Assembly (NCBI GenBank): GCA_023078555.1
Contig: CM041197.1
Coordinates: forward strand, 9,208,842 to 9,272,841
DNA length: 64,000 nucleotides
Source: Ulva prolifera
Taxonomy: Eukaryota > Chlorophyta > Ulvophyceae > Ulvales > Ulvaceae
Direction: 5' to 3'
Shown here: piece after piece, positions 47,001 to 56,719 of the stretch
Layout: each line of letters begins with the position of its first letter
Position numbering within the stretch: position 1 is the first letter of the stretch
The notes under the pieces: model-generated
Told to the model about the DNA's origin: nothing
Database searches by the model: none
The model's input: the letters and a program-made list of their open reading frames with translations, nothing else
Made by a program: the position numbers and the translations under genes

Positions 47001-47859
47001 CCCTGAGGCTGACGTGGCGTGCTGCTGGTGTGCAGGCGAGCAAGCCCGCGGAGATCATCGGCGGCAAGGCGGGGCTGCCGAGCAGCATCGGGCGGCAGAA
47101 GCATCCGCTGATCATCACCAAGCCGCCGCAGCCCGCCGCCGCCACCGCCGCCTCCCGGTCGTTCTGGGCTTGTCTGGTGTGCCTCGCAATCTGCAGCGTG
47201 CTCCCTGGTGTGGCCTGGGTGGCCGTGACTCCAAGGGACAGATCCAGCCCGCACCATGCACTAGAACGTTCACATGATCCGTGTCTCTCATGTTGTGCGC
47301 TGCCGGTCGTCGCTCCACCCTCTGCAGCAACTGCCGTTGCTGCTGAAAGTGGTGTTACCTCGGTCCTGGTCGTCGCCGTCGCCATCACACGCATCACCAG
47401 AGCACGTGCAGTCGCGCCACTGCTGTCATGATTGGGGCCGGCTGGGTCGCTGTGCGTACTCCAGGGCTGTACACCTGCCACATGGCGGGCGCATGCATGC
47501 AGATGTGCAAGAAACAGGCGCTCAACTCCATGTCGGATACGCTGCCGCGCAGCACGCCCGGAGGGCAGCGCACCAGCTCGCGCCGGCGGCCGCTCTCGTG
47601 GACGAGCTCCCGCACCCTGACGACTGCCGTGTCCGCAAAGGAGAGCCACCCGGCCGTCGCGGCGTCGCCACTGGGGCGGCTCAACGGCCGGGCGCGCGCC
47701 GAGCCCACGCCAGTGTCCGAGCCGACACTTGTGGCGGCCGACGATGGCAGCCAGTTTGAGGACCCGGCGCCGGATGCCGGCGTGGCCGTACCCGAGGCCA
47801 CTTCGCGACAGAACAGAGCGGCCGTCGGCCGCTCTGGCCGCCGGGCCGTCCGTCGCTGA
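33721..47859 (+). CDS. Giant RING-like / LRR protein with a C-terminal membrane segment
   Basis: Exons: (33721)-34038, 34464-34694, 35322-35762, 35882-36277, 36629-36775, 37195-37227, 37520-40645, 41184-41492, 41799-42238, 42450-42615, 43052-43354, 43821-44075, 44356-45330, 45463-46674, 47036-47224, 47503-47859; about 2965 residues. All joins but one are phase 0; donors are mostly GTGCG/GTACG. Order: RING-like zinc module 1; FDADVFLAHNDADGFF; zinc module 2; FDPEAFLAANDFDGFI; about 1000 residues rich in Ser, Ala, Pro and Gly; LRR block 1 (HLDLSQNGI, ALDLSNNRI, SLDLNGNGI, HLDLSDNLI); a second disordered exon; LRR block 2 (TLDLANNVM, ALDLSNNAI, YLSLRDNYI); a membrane helix (FWACLVCLAICSVLPGVAW); a basic tail. 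The LRRs are ribonuclease-inhibitor type, a protein-binding fold. Function unknown; a ligase or scaffold role is inference. The 5' end is the weakest point: the ATG at 33721 opens a hydrophobic stretch that may be an intron pyrimidine tract, and the gene could start at an in-frame ATG at 35301. Exon 37195-37227 and the last two donors are also tentative. Confidence 0.68.
33833..34694 (+). other. RING-like zinc module 1 (two exons)
   Basis: The exon ending at 34038 encodes HCCPITGTRFSMAVDAQPVE and then MPCCKNCVSVGGLKQ. After the intron, 34464-34694 begins VLRTEQPSCTHCQSKL. The Cys spacing (C-x3-G-x-F, then P-C-C-x2-C, then C-x2-C) resembles a RING/U-box-like fold, but no His ligand of the usual C3HC4 pattern is obvious. 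The intron interrupts the module before the last CxxC. Confidence 0.6.
35882..36775 (+). other. RING-like zinc module 2, degenerate duplicate
   Basis: 35882-36277 ends with LKCRVTGEPFSLQEDQQPVE and then LPCCSLLVSVAGAKK. 36629-36775 begins MIEAGACCACCGRTLQPDI. It aligns with module 1 residue for residue around each Cys group, and the intron falls at the same place (after GLKQ in module 1, GAKK in module 2). The second Cys pair of module 1 (CCKNC) has become CCSLL, so at least one ligand is lost. Confidence 0.6.
37520..40645 (+). other. 3.1-kb exon for a disordered Ser/Ala/Pro/Gly-rich region
   Basis: A single uninterrupted frame of 1042 codons follows a TGCAG acceptor and ends at a GTGTGG donor. 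It starts VFDPEAFLAANDFDGFI and then has RS/SP-rich parts (SLSPARSRSPRRSSSSHS) and many Ser runs; it ends DQIDVVMQTLFHSFDQQ, which looks folded. The exon is extremely GC-rich with strong G/C third positions, so several antisense and shifted frames are also open and should be ignored. Confidence 0.75.
40981..41047. repeat. Alternating CG/TG tract (Z-DNA-prone microsatellite)
   Basis: (CG)4, then about 23 TG repeats, then GGGCGCGCGCGCGC make roughly 65 bases of nearly unbroken purine-pyrimidine alternation. It lies in the intron between 40645 and 41184 of the LRR gene. Confidence 0.92.
41799..44075 (+). other. LRR block 1 across four exons
   Basis: Exons 41799-42238, 42450-42615, 43052-43354 and 43821-44075 each carry repeats of the form L-x2-L-x-L-x2-N-x-I-x4-A-x2-L of about 28 residues. 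Exon ends fall inside repeats, at LPLLQ|ALDLSNNRI and HISA|VPALWHLDLS, and the period is preserved across the joins. That is good support for the splice sites. Confidence 0.8.
45463..46674 (+). other. LRR block 2 in one exon
   Basis: 404 codons in one exon starting IHSVDSGQNATIDGF. About ten ribonuclease-inhibitor-type LRRs follow (TLDLANNVMS, ALDLSNNAIG, HLSLDGAGTG, YLSLRDNYIA, SLRLSGNWLL), ending DVSGNSMSA before a GTGCGT donor. Confidence 0.85.
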
Positions 47860-50156
47860 GGTGCCTGGCACAGCACCCGCCCACTGAACCGGCCGCCGGG
47901 CACCGGCGGCAGTTTACCTGGACTCCCTGGCAGCGGTCGGGTGTGAGACTGCATCTCCGGCAGCCGAAGCGGACGGGCTGTGTGATTTGCGGTGACACAC
48001 TGCCGCAAGGGCAGGCGTTCGCAACGGCGGCCTTGCTCGATGCGGCTGCCGGCTTGAGCTGCCACACGCATGCCCCAGCCTATGATTGGGCTGGCAACAG
48101 GCCCCCGAGTTGACTCGAATGCGAGAGAGGAAGGAAGGCAGGAAGGAAGGATGGGAGAATGTGGGTTGCGGAGGCTGGGTTGCCAACAGGTGTCCGCCGC
48201 ATAACCAACCGCTGAAAGCCGTGAAAAATTTTGAAGAAATGCATGGTGAGTGTGGGCCGCAGTGGGCTGGCGGCGCTGTGTGCCGCGCTGTACCGAAGTC
48301 GCTGCTAGCAACCCTGCGTCCTGTGTTTTGACAAGTTTTGTGTGATCATAATCGCTGCACATTTTGAATCGCCGCAGCCCCGACGTGCAGCGGCGGCAGG
48401 CCTCAGCCAGGATGCCTGCTCTGCGGTGGTGTACTTGACTGCATGTGGACAGTCTACTTGACTGAGTTTATGTAGTATATTTGACTGCATGGGTCCATGT
48501 GTACTTATTATATTGTAATTCTGAATTGTTTTGGCCGCGCCTGCAAATCAGGCGTGTCCGCAGGGTGTTTGGTGGTTACGATGAAGGACGGCAGGGAGTG
48601 CTGGGAGAGCGTCGAGGGTGCTGACTGCTGAACAGGGCAGATGAAGCCTCCTATTAGCCTGTACAGGGGCAACAGACAACCTTGTTACCGAAACCACTGG
48701 GGACCTTGCCGTGGTTGATGGCAACATCGGCCACGGCGGCACCGATGGGGCTGGCTGATTGCATTGCTCAAAACCTCAGAAACATGTTTCGATAAGTCGA
48801 GATGTATTGCTTACAGTATCTATTGTTTGGAAATAGTGTGAATAGTTGATTGAAGTTGACTACAACAATCAGCTTGTCCAGTGTTGTAGGAACATTGATG
48901 TCAGGATTTCCTTGAAGTATCATGTAAATGCTCTCCAGCCTTACTGGTTCAAGTCAGCTTATGGGTTCCATGCCCACGGCCTGCCCGTTGCATACAGCAC
49001 ATTCACACATCCGCCTGCATGTTCCAACAAACCTGATGTATCGGTGATTTCACAAACACTGATCACGCACTTGCCTCACCAGAAGTGTATCGCAGTGATG
49101 CAGCAGACCACGGCTTAAGTTGTTTTCAAGTACTGCAATAATAATAAATCAGGTGGATTTGATGCCCGGTTCGACCCACATTGCCCAATACAATCCGCAT
49201 TGCTCACCAGATATGATCTATTAGGTGCTCTGCGACTCATACATGGTTCTGGAACTCAGCATTGTCGCCATCTTGATTTGTGAGCACTTTGGCTCAGCCA
49301 GGATTGACACATTATCTTGTCATGTGGAGGGTGGCTGAGAATGCAAGCATGAGTGGTGTGAGCATCTTGCTACTAGCATCCTGGTGCCTCTTCAAGGGCT
49401 ATTATTCTCGGTAGGGCGCGATGCCAGACCTCCTGCAGAGTGAGGGACTCTACACAGTGTGTGTTCGGCCACACGGTTGTGCTTAGGTATAAAGTATCCC
49501 TGCCCGTAGGCTGTACCAGGGCTTTCCCGGATCCAGCATGTTATCTCGACTCTGTGAGTATGAGGCAGCAACGCTGTATAATGCGGCCTCCGGCCCCAGT
49601 CCCACTACGGCAGGACGGCAACAGCATTTCATCCAAAACAGGTAGCTCGGCACGAAGGAGGCACCTCTGAGGTGATAGTTTGGCCACCGCCATGAATGAA
49701 TGTGTGGGCTGTATGTTGTTACAAAGGACAGAGACCGGGCATGAAGCCGAATCTCGGAATCCACTCGCAAGCCCACTCACTCATTCATGGCGCAAGGCCG
49801 GGCACGACCGCGTACCCCAGCCCTGCCAGGTTGTTCGTTTGTTTGCATTTTTTGAAGATGGTGGAGCTGTTGTATTGTGTCGATTATTTATGTGTTAAAC
49901 GTTTGAACAAACCATGCATGAATTTGAACAATACTATCGCTGTGGCTTGACGTGGCCTGGTATTAATGAAGAGCTAACTAAACTACTTTCAGCGGCTTTG
50001 ATGTATAACGCAGCGCCGGCATACCGATGGCAGATTGCTAGACACATGTTTTCAGTGCCATGCTCTCGGACAGGGGCACATGGCTGCTGATGTAGTCCCG
50101 TAAAAATGCACCCACCTAATAGCATCGGATCAGGTTGGGCGGTCCCTGTTGGACAG
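47860..50156. other. Intergenic stretch between convergent genes
   Basis: The LRR gene (+) and the DnaJ zinc-finger gene (-) end on either side, so both 3' untranslated regions should be here. GC content drops after about 48.4 kb. A GGAAGGAAGGCAGGAAGGAAGG purine run lies at about 48129-48150. Open frames are short; none is supported. Confidence 0.5.
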
Positions 50157-50863
50157 CTAATCATCTTCAAAATCATCCAGCCAGGAAGCCCTGAAACCGG
50201 ATCCAAGGCAGTGCTTGCATTCTGCCTGCCCCTATATGTCACACCAGGTCAAAATGTTATGTTAAGCATTGACCTCGAACAATGTTCTTGCTCACAAATT
50301 TTGCTGCAAATGTTTTATCTCTATCTTATTGTGCATGAACAGAGAGAGGAGCGTACATCCCCACCGCATACTGGACATACTGAGCAGCCTGTATCCGAGC
50401 AGTAAAGTGTATCGCCTAACTGCATGACTCCTGTGCCATTGCAATACTTGCACTCCACTGTGCCCCTGCTTACACAGGCATTGCAGCGCTTGGGCCTACC
50501 CTCCTGCATCACCATCGCAGAGTGGGCCACACGTAGTGAGACCAGCAGAAGCAGAACATATTACCTTGACGATTATGAGAGGCAGATCGGTTCCGATGCA
50601 GCACAGACGTCAGAATGTACCTTCGGGGCACCATCTCGCACTTGCCATGTGATCTCAAGCATGCGACGCTTGTTGTGATCAGGCTTCTGCAAACGATACC
50701 TCAGAGATGCAAGTTCTTCCATAAAGGCAGAGTCGTCTCCGGCCAGGCTGTCATCCCCGTTGAGTGCTCGAGCACTGCATGCTCTATGACTGGGACGTCT
50801 CGGACGTCCCGGTACAAGCTTCCGCGGCGTCTGGAACAACTGTAAGCCTTTGCGCAGGTCCAT
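50157..50863 (-). CDS. Plastid DnaJ-type zinc-finger protein, BSD2/LQY1-like
   Basis: Exons on the minus strand, 50863-50621, 50503-50357 and 50231-50157, with donors GTACAT and GTACGC; all joins are phase 0 and give 154 residues. The N-terminus (MDLRKGLQLFQTPRKLVPG, then RRPSHRACSARA) looks like a plastid transit peptide. Four CxxCxxG-type half-sites follow: C88-C91 (CNACVSRG), C99-C102 (CKYCNGTG), C124-C127 (CPVCGGDG) and C135-C138 (CKHCLGSG). That is the cysteine-rich zinc domain of DnaJ without a J domain. The acidic end SWLDDFEDD recalls LQY1-type proteins. Known members act as thiol/zinc chaperones in Rubisco or photosystem II assembly; which role applies here is inference. The exon 1 donor could also be at 50642 (GTGCGA), which would remove seven residues. 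Confidence 0.78.
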
Positions 50864-51938
50864 ATAGCGAAGCTACGAGACAAAATTTCAGATCACACAC
50901 AATAACACACTGGACGAACGCCCAAGCGCTGCTGAGCGTTACGCTGTATTTCACCAAAGCGAGGTCTCGGAAGTTTTACGATTGCGAACACTGACCGGCC
51001 AGATCCAGAATCATGCACATTATGCTGACCTCGTGATTTATAAGTGTAGCACTTGTTTGCAGAGTGTTGTGATTTTCGCTGCTCTGCCGAACATGCATGG
51101 CCGTACCGTCGGTGCTTCCGAGTGAATCGCGTCAGCCAATCTGCATCGTGCTTTATGACGAGTTGGTCAGCTGACCAATCGTCTGGCCAGCTTTGACGTC
51201 GTATTCCTGTCGCAGAGGTATCGGGAGACACAAGGCTGCATCGACGGTATACGGGCCACAGCCGTGGTTAGTGTTGCGTACGTCCTGCCGAGACACACAC
51301 GCACATGCGAGTCGCTGCTCATATCGAGGTTGGGGCTTCAACTATGCCCTTCTAGTAAAGCAAACATCGCATGAATGCCGCTTTGTCGCAGGAGCATCCT
51401 GCATGAATGCAATTGTACAACTTTGTATCTCGCATGAGACCCATCCCGGCCCAGCTGCACTGCGTCATTTTGCAATGATATATGTATCAGTATAGTTTAT
51501 TTGATATGATGTGATACCGTACCAGTCATATGACCTGCACCACTTCTCTCTCCTGATCATGTTGTTCATCAGCACACATGGCATGTCGCACAAGATCTGC
51601 CTGCAGACCCACACGAATGTATTCTGGTGCACGCGGGTCATTGCGGCATAGAGAGCTTAAGCTCTCAATTGCACCAAGGGAGCACTGGCTTGCCACACCT
51701 GACCAAAACACCAGACACACCTCAGCACATGAGGCACATGAATGTATTGCGTTCTGCTGATGTTGCAAGAGTCCTGCTACAGGTTGCGTAGATTCAGGGC
51801 AGCAAGGTTCTTCCGCCGTGATTCGAGCTCACGATGTGACAGGTCACGGGGAGGGAACGGTTTGAGGCTGAAGACTGGTGGCCTGGATCCCTGAACTATG
51901 CAATCCCACCACAGGCGAAGCTCTCCGGCATGATGCAG

Positions 51939-51978
51939 TTGACGTTTGGGCAGTAGGGTCACACTGCCCAAACGTCAA
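51939..51978. repeat. Perfect 16-bp stem-loop
   Basis: Arms TTGACGTTTGGGCAGT and ACTGCCCAAACGTCAA enclose the 8-base loop AGGGTCAC. Twelve bases further a second hairpin follows (51990-52007). Confidence 0.9.
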
Positions 51979-51989
51979 GTGTGCAATGA

Positions 51990-52007
51990 TCGAATTGTGC
52001 AATTCGA
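51990..52007. repeat. Perfect 7-bp stem-loop
   Basis: TCGAATT-GTGC-AATTCGA. It is close enough to the previous hairpin that the two could act, or have arisen, together. Confidence 0.8.
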
Positions 52008-53048
52008 GATGGACACTGCAAGCACTGCCAGACCCCAACCCTCACAGTAGGGCCCACGCCGCCCAGTCAAAGGTGCCCCCGCCTGCCACATTTCTGTGTA
52101 TGTTTTACTTCAGGCATCGAAGATCACTGTGTATATGATTGACGACCCTCGCCATGGTAGTGGCTCATGGTGCGATGTCTTTCAGCTTTCACTGTCCGGG
52201 GGATATGACATGAATTTACAATGACAAGCAGGGAACTCTTGAATTTACTGCCCGTTCGATGATTTGGCCAGTGTATGTATGGTCACATTGTGGACGTCGA
52301 GGTCTTCTACTTCCGCATGGACCCAAATGAACGGGTTGTGGACATCCCAGGGCTAAGCTGATATTGACCAGCAGATGTGTGGTGAGACGATGCCAAGCAA
52401 TCTTCTGGACTGTTGTTCCTGCATCAATATTTTTGCTTAAAATCGCCACGAGATGGGCCAGCCACTGCACGAACAGGCACAGCATACTCTCAACCACCGC
52501 AGGCCACCATGGCATGTGTGGCCCCGATCACCAGGAACTGTCTATGTCCTGGAAGGGGACAGCTTTGTGCATCCAGATTCACTTGTTTTCTTTTTCAGAT
52601 TGATGAGCAGCAGAGTACCACGATGGGATGTAAAGCCGCAGGATGTGTGTTCTGCAATGGCTTTTGTTAAAATAAAGGGATACAAAGTATTGGTTCACAT
52701 GGATTCACCCGGGCACATTCAGGGTTTGCCGTGCTTTTTCTCCAGGAGATGCCCAGCACTGCCATGAGCTTGAGCCCAAACCCCCTGCAATGTGGAAGCA
52801 CGCGCAGTGCACATTGTGCACGCACCTCTGCAATGTTACGGAGAACTGTGGAACCAGGTCAAACCAACGAGACCCAATGTGGTTTGGCACGACATTGACA
52901 CAAGCTGTGTTCATTCTGACGCTGATGCGGAACAATGGCACAAATGTCGATGTCGTATTACTTGAAAATAATCTATGGTTCTATACCAAAAAGCAGGCTA
53001 GTTCGCACAACAGCTCATACACTCTACAGGCCGATTGGGTCAGTGTGC

Positions 53049-54488
53049 TTAGTTGGCAAGAGCCCGGCGGAGGTTCTGGCCAAACGACGACATTGTCTGG
53101 AGAGCCTCCGGTGACTGTTGCAGCTGCATCTGACCACGCGTCGCGAAACCTGTCTCTTTGAGTGCAGCTTTGTATGGAGCAAACGCAGCCTGCATCTTGA
53201 CCTTGATATCGTCAACCTGAACCACGCAGTGTCAGCATCATTATCATTCCATGAATACACACAGCCTTGACAAGGCTATACATACCTGCCATATGAGATT
53301 GATCTGTGCAAGTATGGAAATGTGGGATAATTGTGGCACAGAGGCATAGAAAGCAAGAACACAGCTCACTGAAAGCTTGCACGTTTTGAGGAAACAATCG
53401 GCCATGTTCACAGGTTGTGCAGTCTACATTCAACTGCAACACCAATCGTATGTGCTTGGGACAGGTGTGCATCGGCAATTGCAGCACCCACAAATCAGTG
53501 AACGCAACAGAGCCTGCAGAAAGTTGGTTTAACTCACAGACAAGCACGCACAAGAGACACACGAGCAGTAACACACCGACTTGATGTCCAAAGCCTGTGC
53601 AGTCACCATGGATGCAGCACCAACTGCATACACAGCCATGATGGAGCCCCACATGAAGGCCCGCCCAGGAGTCAAATCAGGGAAGATCTTGTACCCAAGC
53701 CAGGATGCCCCCATCTGCTGAGCCCGAGCGACCCGAGCTGCATGGGCAATCGCCGCAGGATGAGCACGCTTCTTCGCAGCGTCGTCTGGGCCCTGCAGAC
53801 GAGCCAGTCCCTGTGAGTTTTGCTCTGGTCTGAAGCGAACTTGATGACAGCATAGCCGCCCTGCTGCCGTATCCATCATGTGTTAAAAAGCTGTGAGGCA
53901 TATACACAACTTGTAGCATCAGATCTCGTCTTCCAGCTTTGGAGCAATGTGCTTTCGGCAACAGGAGAACGGTTCTGTCAGATCTCATGTATGCCACATG
54001 TGAGCAAAAACACTAGCATGGATACCAAAGCACACAAGCCATGCAGAGCCTGGACAAAGTAATGGAGAGAATAACGCACATCCTGGATGGCAGACATAGC
54101 CCCCTTCATGTCGAATATGGACAGGCCTTCCGCCTCGGCGGCACGAGTCCAGCGGCTGGAGTTGAACTTCATGTTCGTGTTACCAAGTGTGGGGAGTCCA
54201 ACGCCGGCATGAGCTGCACAAGCCCGCACATGTGATACGAACAAAAGCTACGCAGATTGACGAAATCACGATGCCAGAGGAAACGCTATCGCAGCACAAC
54301 CCAAGGCAAAGATGCCGCGACAAGCGCCAGAAGGACAAGCCAGCTGATGATCACGCACCTGCGGTCGAGGTTGCGATGCCACGGCTTGCCATCGCACCAG
54401 ACTGCTGGGCGAAAGCGCTGCCGATCACTGTGTTAGGCCCGACGAGAACGCGGGCGAAGTGGTTCTGAGCTGACTGAGATGTAGCCAT
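53049..54488 (-). CDS. TMEM242-like small membrane protein, probably mitochondrial
   Basis: Exons on the minus strand: 54488-54359, 54213-54080, 53810-53577 and 53216-53049. Donors are GTGCGT, GTGCGT and GTGTGT, phases fit at every join, and the total is 221 residues. The N-terminus (MATSQSAQNHFARVLVGPN) has the Arg/Ser-rich look of a targeting peptide. Residues 69-130 are polar and Ala-rich. A membrane segment spans about 140-160 (FMWGSIMAVYAVGAASMVTA) and is followed by ALDIKSVDDIKVKMQAAFAP. That block resembles the C-terminal half of animal TMEM242, which has the order Gly-Trp-Gly-Ser, a hydrophobic helix, Ala-Leu-Gly-Val-His-Ser and a DFRSKMQSIFP-like stretch. Animal TMEM242 assists assembly of the ATP-synthase c-ring and complex I. 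Only one clear membrane helix is visible here, whereas the animal protein has two, so the assignment is tentative. The exon 3 acceptor could lie six codons downstream. Confidence 0.58.
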
Positions 54489-56382
54489 TTTCAGATCCTG
54501 CAGCAGAGTAGGAAAATGCTGACGCTACATGTCTTTTATGATAGAAATGTACGTGTGACCTGGTGCTGTTGAGCACTATCAGCTTCGGTTTGGTCCGATG
54601 CGAGCAACGGCGAATACGGAAACGCAAAATCGAAAGATCTTCGTAGGCCTTGCCATCGCACCCACATGATATAGTATATTTCGTACGGATGGCGACAGTG
54701 ACCATCAAAAGTAGCAGAGCGAATCGTTGCGGCAAACAAAATCTGGGCATGCTGACACAGACAATCTATGGTTGGAGAAACCTGAATCTCCGATGAATCA
54801 TAATACCAGATGAAAATACTTCTACAGGATATACAACCTGAAATTAGGCGCGACAGACATGTATAACGAAGAAAAAGACGGGACGCAAAATGTGATGACA
54901 CCCACGAAGAAGATGATTTGGTCCCGGAGCGGAGGGCGCACCAGCAGAATCTCACAGATGAGATCAGCAATTCACAAGCGAAGTTTTTGGTAGTTCTTTG
55001 GGAATGGAAATGTAAGACGTGCGGAAGGGAGGTGGGGGGGGGGGGGAAAGTGGCAAAGTGAGAGGTGATGAGTCTTGGGTGGCAAAGTGAATTTATGTCG
55101 GAGCCAGACTTTTTTGCCATACATGGCATCAGTGTGGGCGTCCGACGGTGTGGGCAGAGCCGGCAGCCGCTGGTCGGCCGACACTTCGAAGATTAAAAAG
55201 TGGCTGACGGGCACGGCGCGGGCCCATGGGGCCATGTGCCGGGCCAGTCAACCGCCACGCGGTTCCGATTTGATGTGCCGCGAGCTCGTGTTGCATGCAA
55301 GGCCTCGTTCGCGTGGACACAACAGGAAACGTGTCATACATAGTTTTCCAGGAGGCACAGACCTCATCAGCATGTGTTGAGCTTGTATCGTGAACGCGTT
55401 CCGCTTGAGGGCAGTACTCCCGCGGCGGATGCTCATCAGTGCAGGGACATCTAGATCTTCGTTTCAGCTACTCCATCTAGCCTGGAGAAGACACAAAGTT
55501 TCAAAAAGAGGCTTGGACTACTTTGAATCTGCGTGTTGATTTGCGGAGGTCTGTCCTTCTCAGGCAATGATGGCCACGCATCGTTTACCATGTTTACCTC
55601 CTTTACGCGAGTGCACACCATCAACTTGCCACCAGCTAATGAGCCCTACTGACTTCTGCTCTGCTTCATGTATCGATCGTGATTGGATGCCGCCTTTGCT
55701 ATTGGTGCATCGCTTGCCGGTCGTGCAGGTTACACCAAACGCTTCTCGCGGGTTCCAATGGTGACGTGTTCAATCAAGATCTCATCAGCGTTGACGCGCC
55801 ATTCTAATTTTATTGGTGCGTTAAGAATCTCCAATCGTCTCTGTGCTCGCACATCGTGCAATTGCGTAGATTCTTCGTCACTTTCGCTCGAACGTCACGC
55901 CCCTGACTCCAGAATCGAGCACATCGGCTAAAGGCTGCATATGTAAGAAATCTGACAAAGCCTCGCCGTCACTGCGCTGCTTGATGCGCGTGCCGTGTTG
56001 CCGGGAACGTCGCGGCCTACCATCGACTGTCCCGGGCATTTCCGCTGACATCCACTCTGATTACTTCCCAAATGACTTCATTTCAATGTTTTGGAGCATG
56101 TATATCAGAATCTGGCCACTGAACTGGTGACCGTACAGGTGACACTGCAAGACCACTGAGGCCGAAACTAAGATCATGCACCATTGTCTTCAGCAGCACC
56201 ACCGGTCCAGGCGGATCCGTCCTCGACAAACCGGATTCAGATGTCATCATCTCGAAAATGTATGCCACTGGCTCTTGTAGAACTTGGCCTTGAATGCAGT
56301 GTTGTCACCCTGCTTGCTCGCTGCACTGTGCTTCGGTAGGCAGTCAGTGCTGGTTTGTCAACGTTATATTGTATCAAGACAG
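54489..56382. other. Region between the TMEM242-like gene and ClpS; 5' exon(s) of ClpS expected here
   Basis: The ClpS domain exon at 56383 needs an upstream exon with a transit peptide, probably in 55.4-56.3 kb; I could not choose one. Candidates are a frame from the ATG at 55567 (ATHRLPCLPPL) and a short exon 56294-56335, whose intron would be only 47 bases. At about 54875-55020 the plus strand encodes a polar, helix-prone sequence (RRAHQQNLTDEISNSQAKFL) that may be an exon of an unseen gene. G12 lies at about 55034-55046. Confidence 0.4.
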
Positions 56383-56679
56383 CTACCTCTGTGCAGGAAC
56401 AAGTCTATCAAATCTCCTCTTTACCGCGTGCTTCTGCACAATGACAGCATGAACAAGCGAGAATACGTGGTGAAGGTGCTGCTCAAGGTAGTGGACGGCC
56501 TGACAGTTGATGATGCGATGCACATAATGAATGAGGCTCACATGAGGGACGTCGCTCTCGTAACAGTCGCTGCTCAGGAGACTGCTGAGAAGTATGTTGC
56601 TGACCTGCGCCGGAATGGCCTCACCTCTACTCTGGAGCCAGATGGTGGATCCAGTGGAGGTGGCTCTGGGGAGGCGTGA
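56383..56679 (+). CDS. clpS: ClpS adaptor of the plastid Clp protease (mature part; N-terminus unresolved)
   Basis: The exon encodes SPLYRVLLHNDSMNKREYVV, a helical part KVLLKVVDGLTVDDAMHIMN, EAHMRDVALVTVAAQETAEK, then LRRNGLTSTLEP and a Gly/Ser tail. This is the complete ClpS core (about 80 residues) in the plant/algal form: HND at the N-degron pocket, NKREYVV on helix 1 and the conserved EAH histidine. ClpS delivers proteins with destabilising N-terminal residues to the Clp chaperone; the plastid form ClpS1 binds ClpC in the stroma. The acceptor is either at 56382 (phase 0) or after GTGCAG at 56395 (phase 2). The preceding exon with the transit peptide is not identified, so the true start lies upstream. 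The stop is TGA at 56677-56679. Confidence 0.88.
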   Translation, partial: LPLCRNKSIKSPLYRVLLHNDSMNKREYVVKVLLKVVDGLTVDDAMHIMNEAHMRDVALVTVAAQETAEKYVADLRRNGLTSTLEPDGGSSGGGSGEA

Positions 56680-56714
56680 CACAGGAGGGCTGCATGTGGC
56701 TACACAGGTAGAGC

Positions 56715-56719
56715 TGTAA
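56715..56719 (+). terminator. Candidate poly(A) signal TGTAA of the ClpS gene
   Basis: TGTAA occurs 35 bases after the ClpS stop codon. UGUAA is the usual poly(A) signal in green algae. A five-base motif can occur by chance. Confidence 0.35.

Larger units (their letters stand above)
50864..53048. other. Stretch without a settled gene; hairpins and isolated exon-like frames
   Basis: Three frames look protein-like but cannot be joined. On the plus strand at about 52269-52354, after a TTGGCCAG acceptor, a frame encodes YGHIVDVEVFYFRMDPNERV and stops. On the plus strand at 52530-52760 a frame contains GTVYVLEGDSFVHPDSLVF. On the minus strand at about 51160-51290 a frame contains YTVDAALCLPIPLRQEYDV. 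The plus frame 52790-53161 starts with a true ATG (123 codons) but overlaps the 3' exon of the TMEM242-like gene in antisense. Two hairpins lie at 51939-52007. Confidence 0.35.

Noticed and set aside
49163-49180. B-box-like GGTTCGACCC
   Set aside because: No A box at the right distance and no T stem (GCCCG does not pair with CCACA).
52790-53161. 123-codon plus-strand ORF with a true ATG
   Set aside because: Its 3' third is antisense to the well-supported last exon of the TMEM242-like gene; no motif or targeting signal is visible.
54536-55129. 197-codon minus-strand frame starting with ATG
   Set aside because: The composition (Ser, Phe, Cys, His, Leu) is that of a pyrimidine-rich antisense strand, there is no recognisable motif, and the plus strand looks more protein-like.
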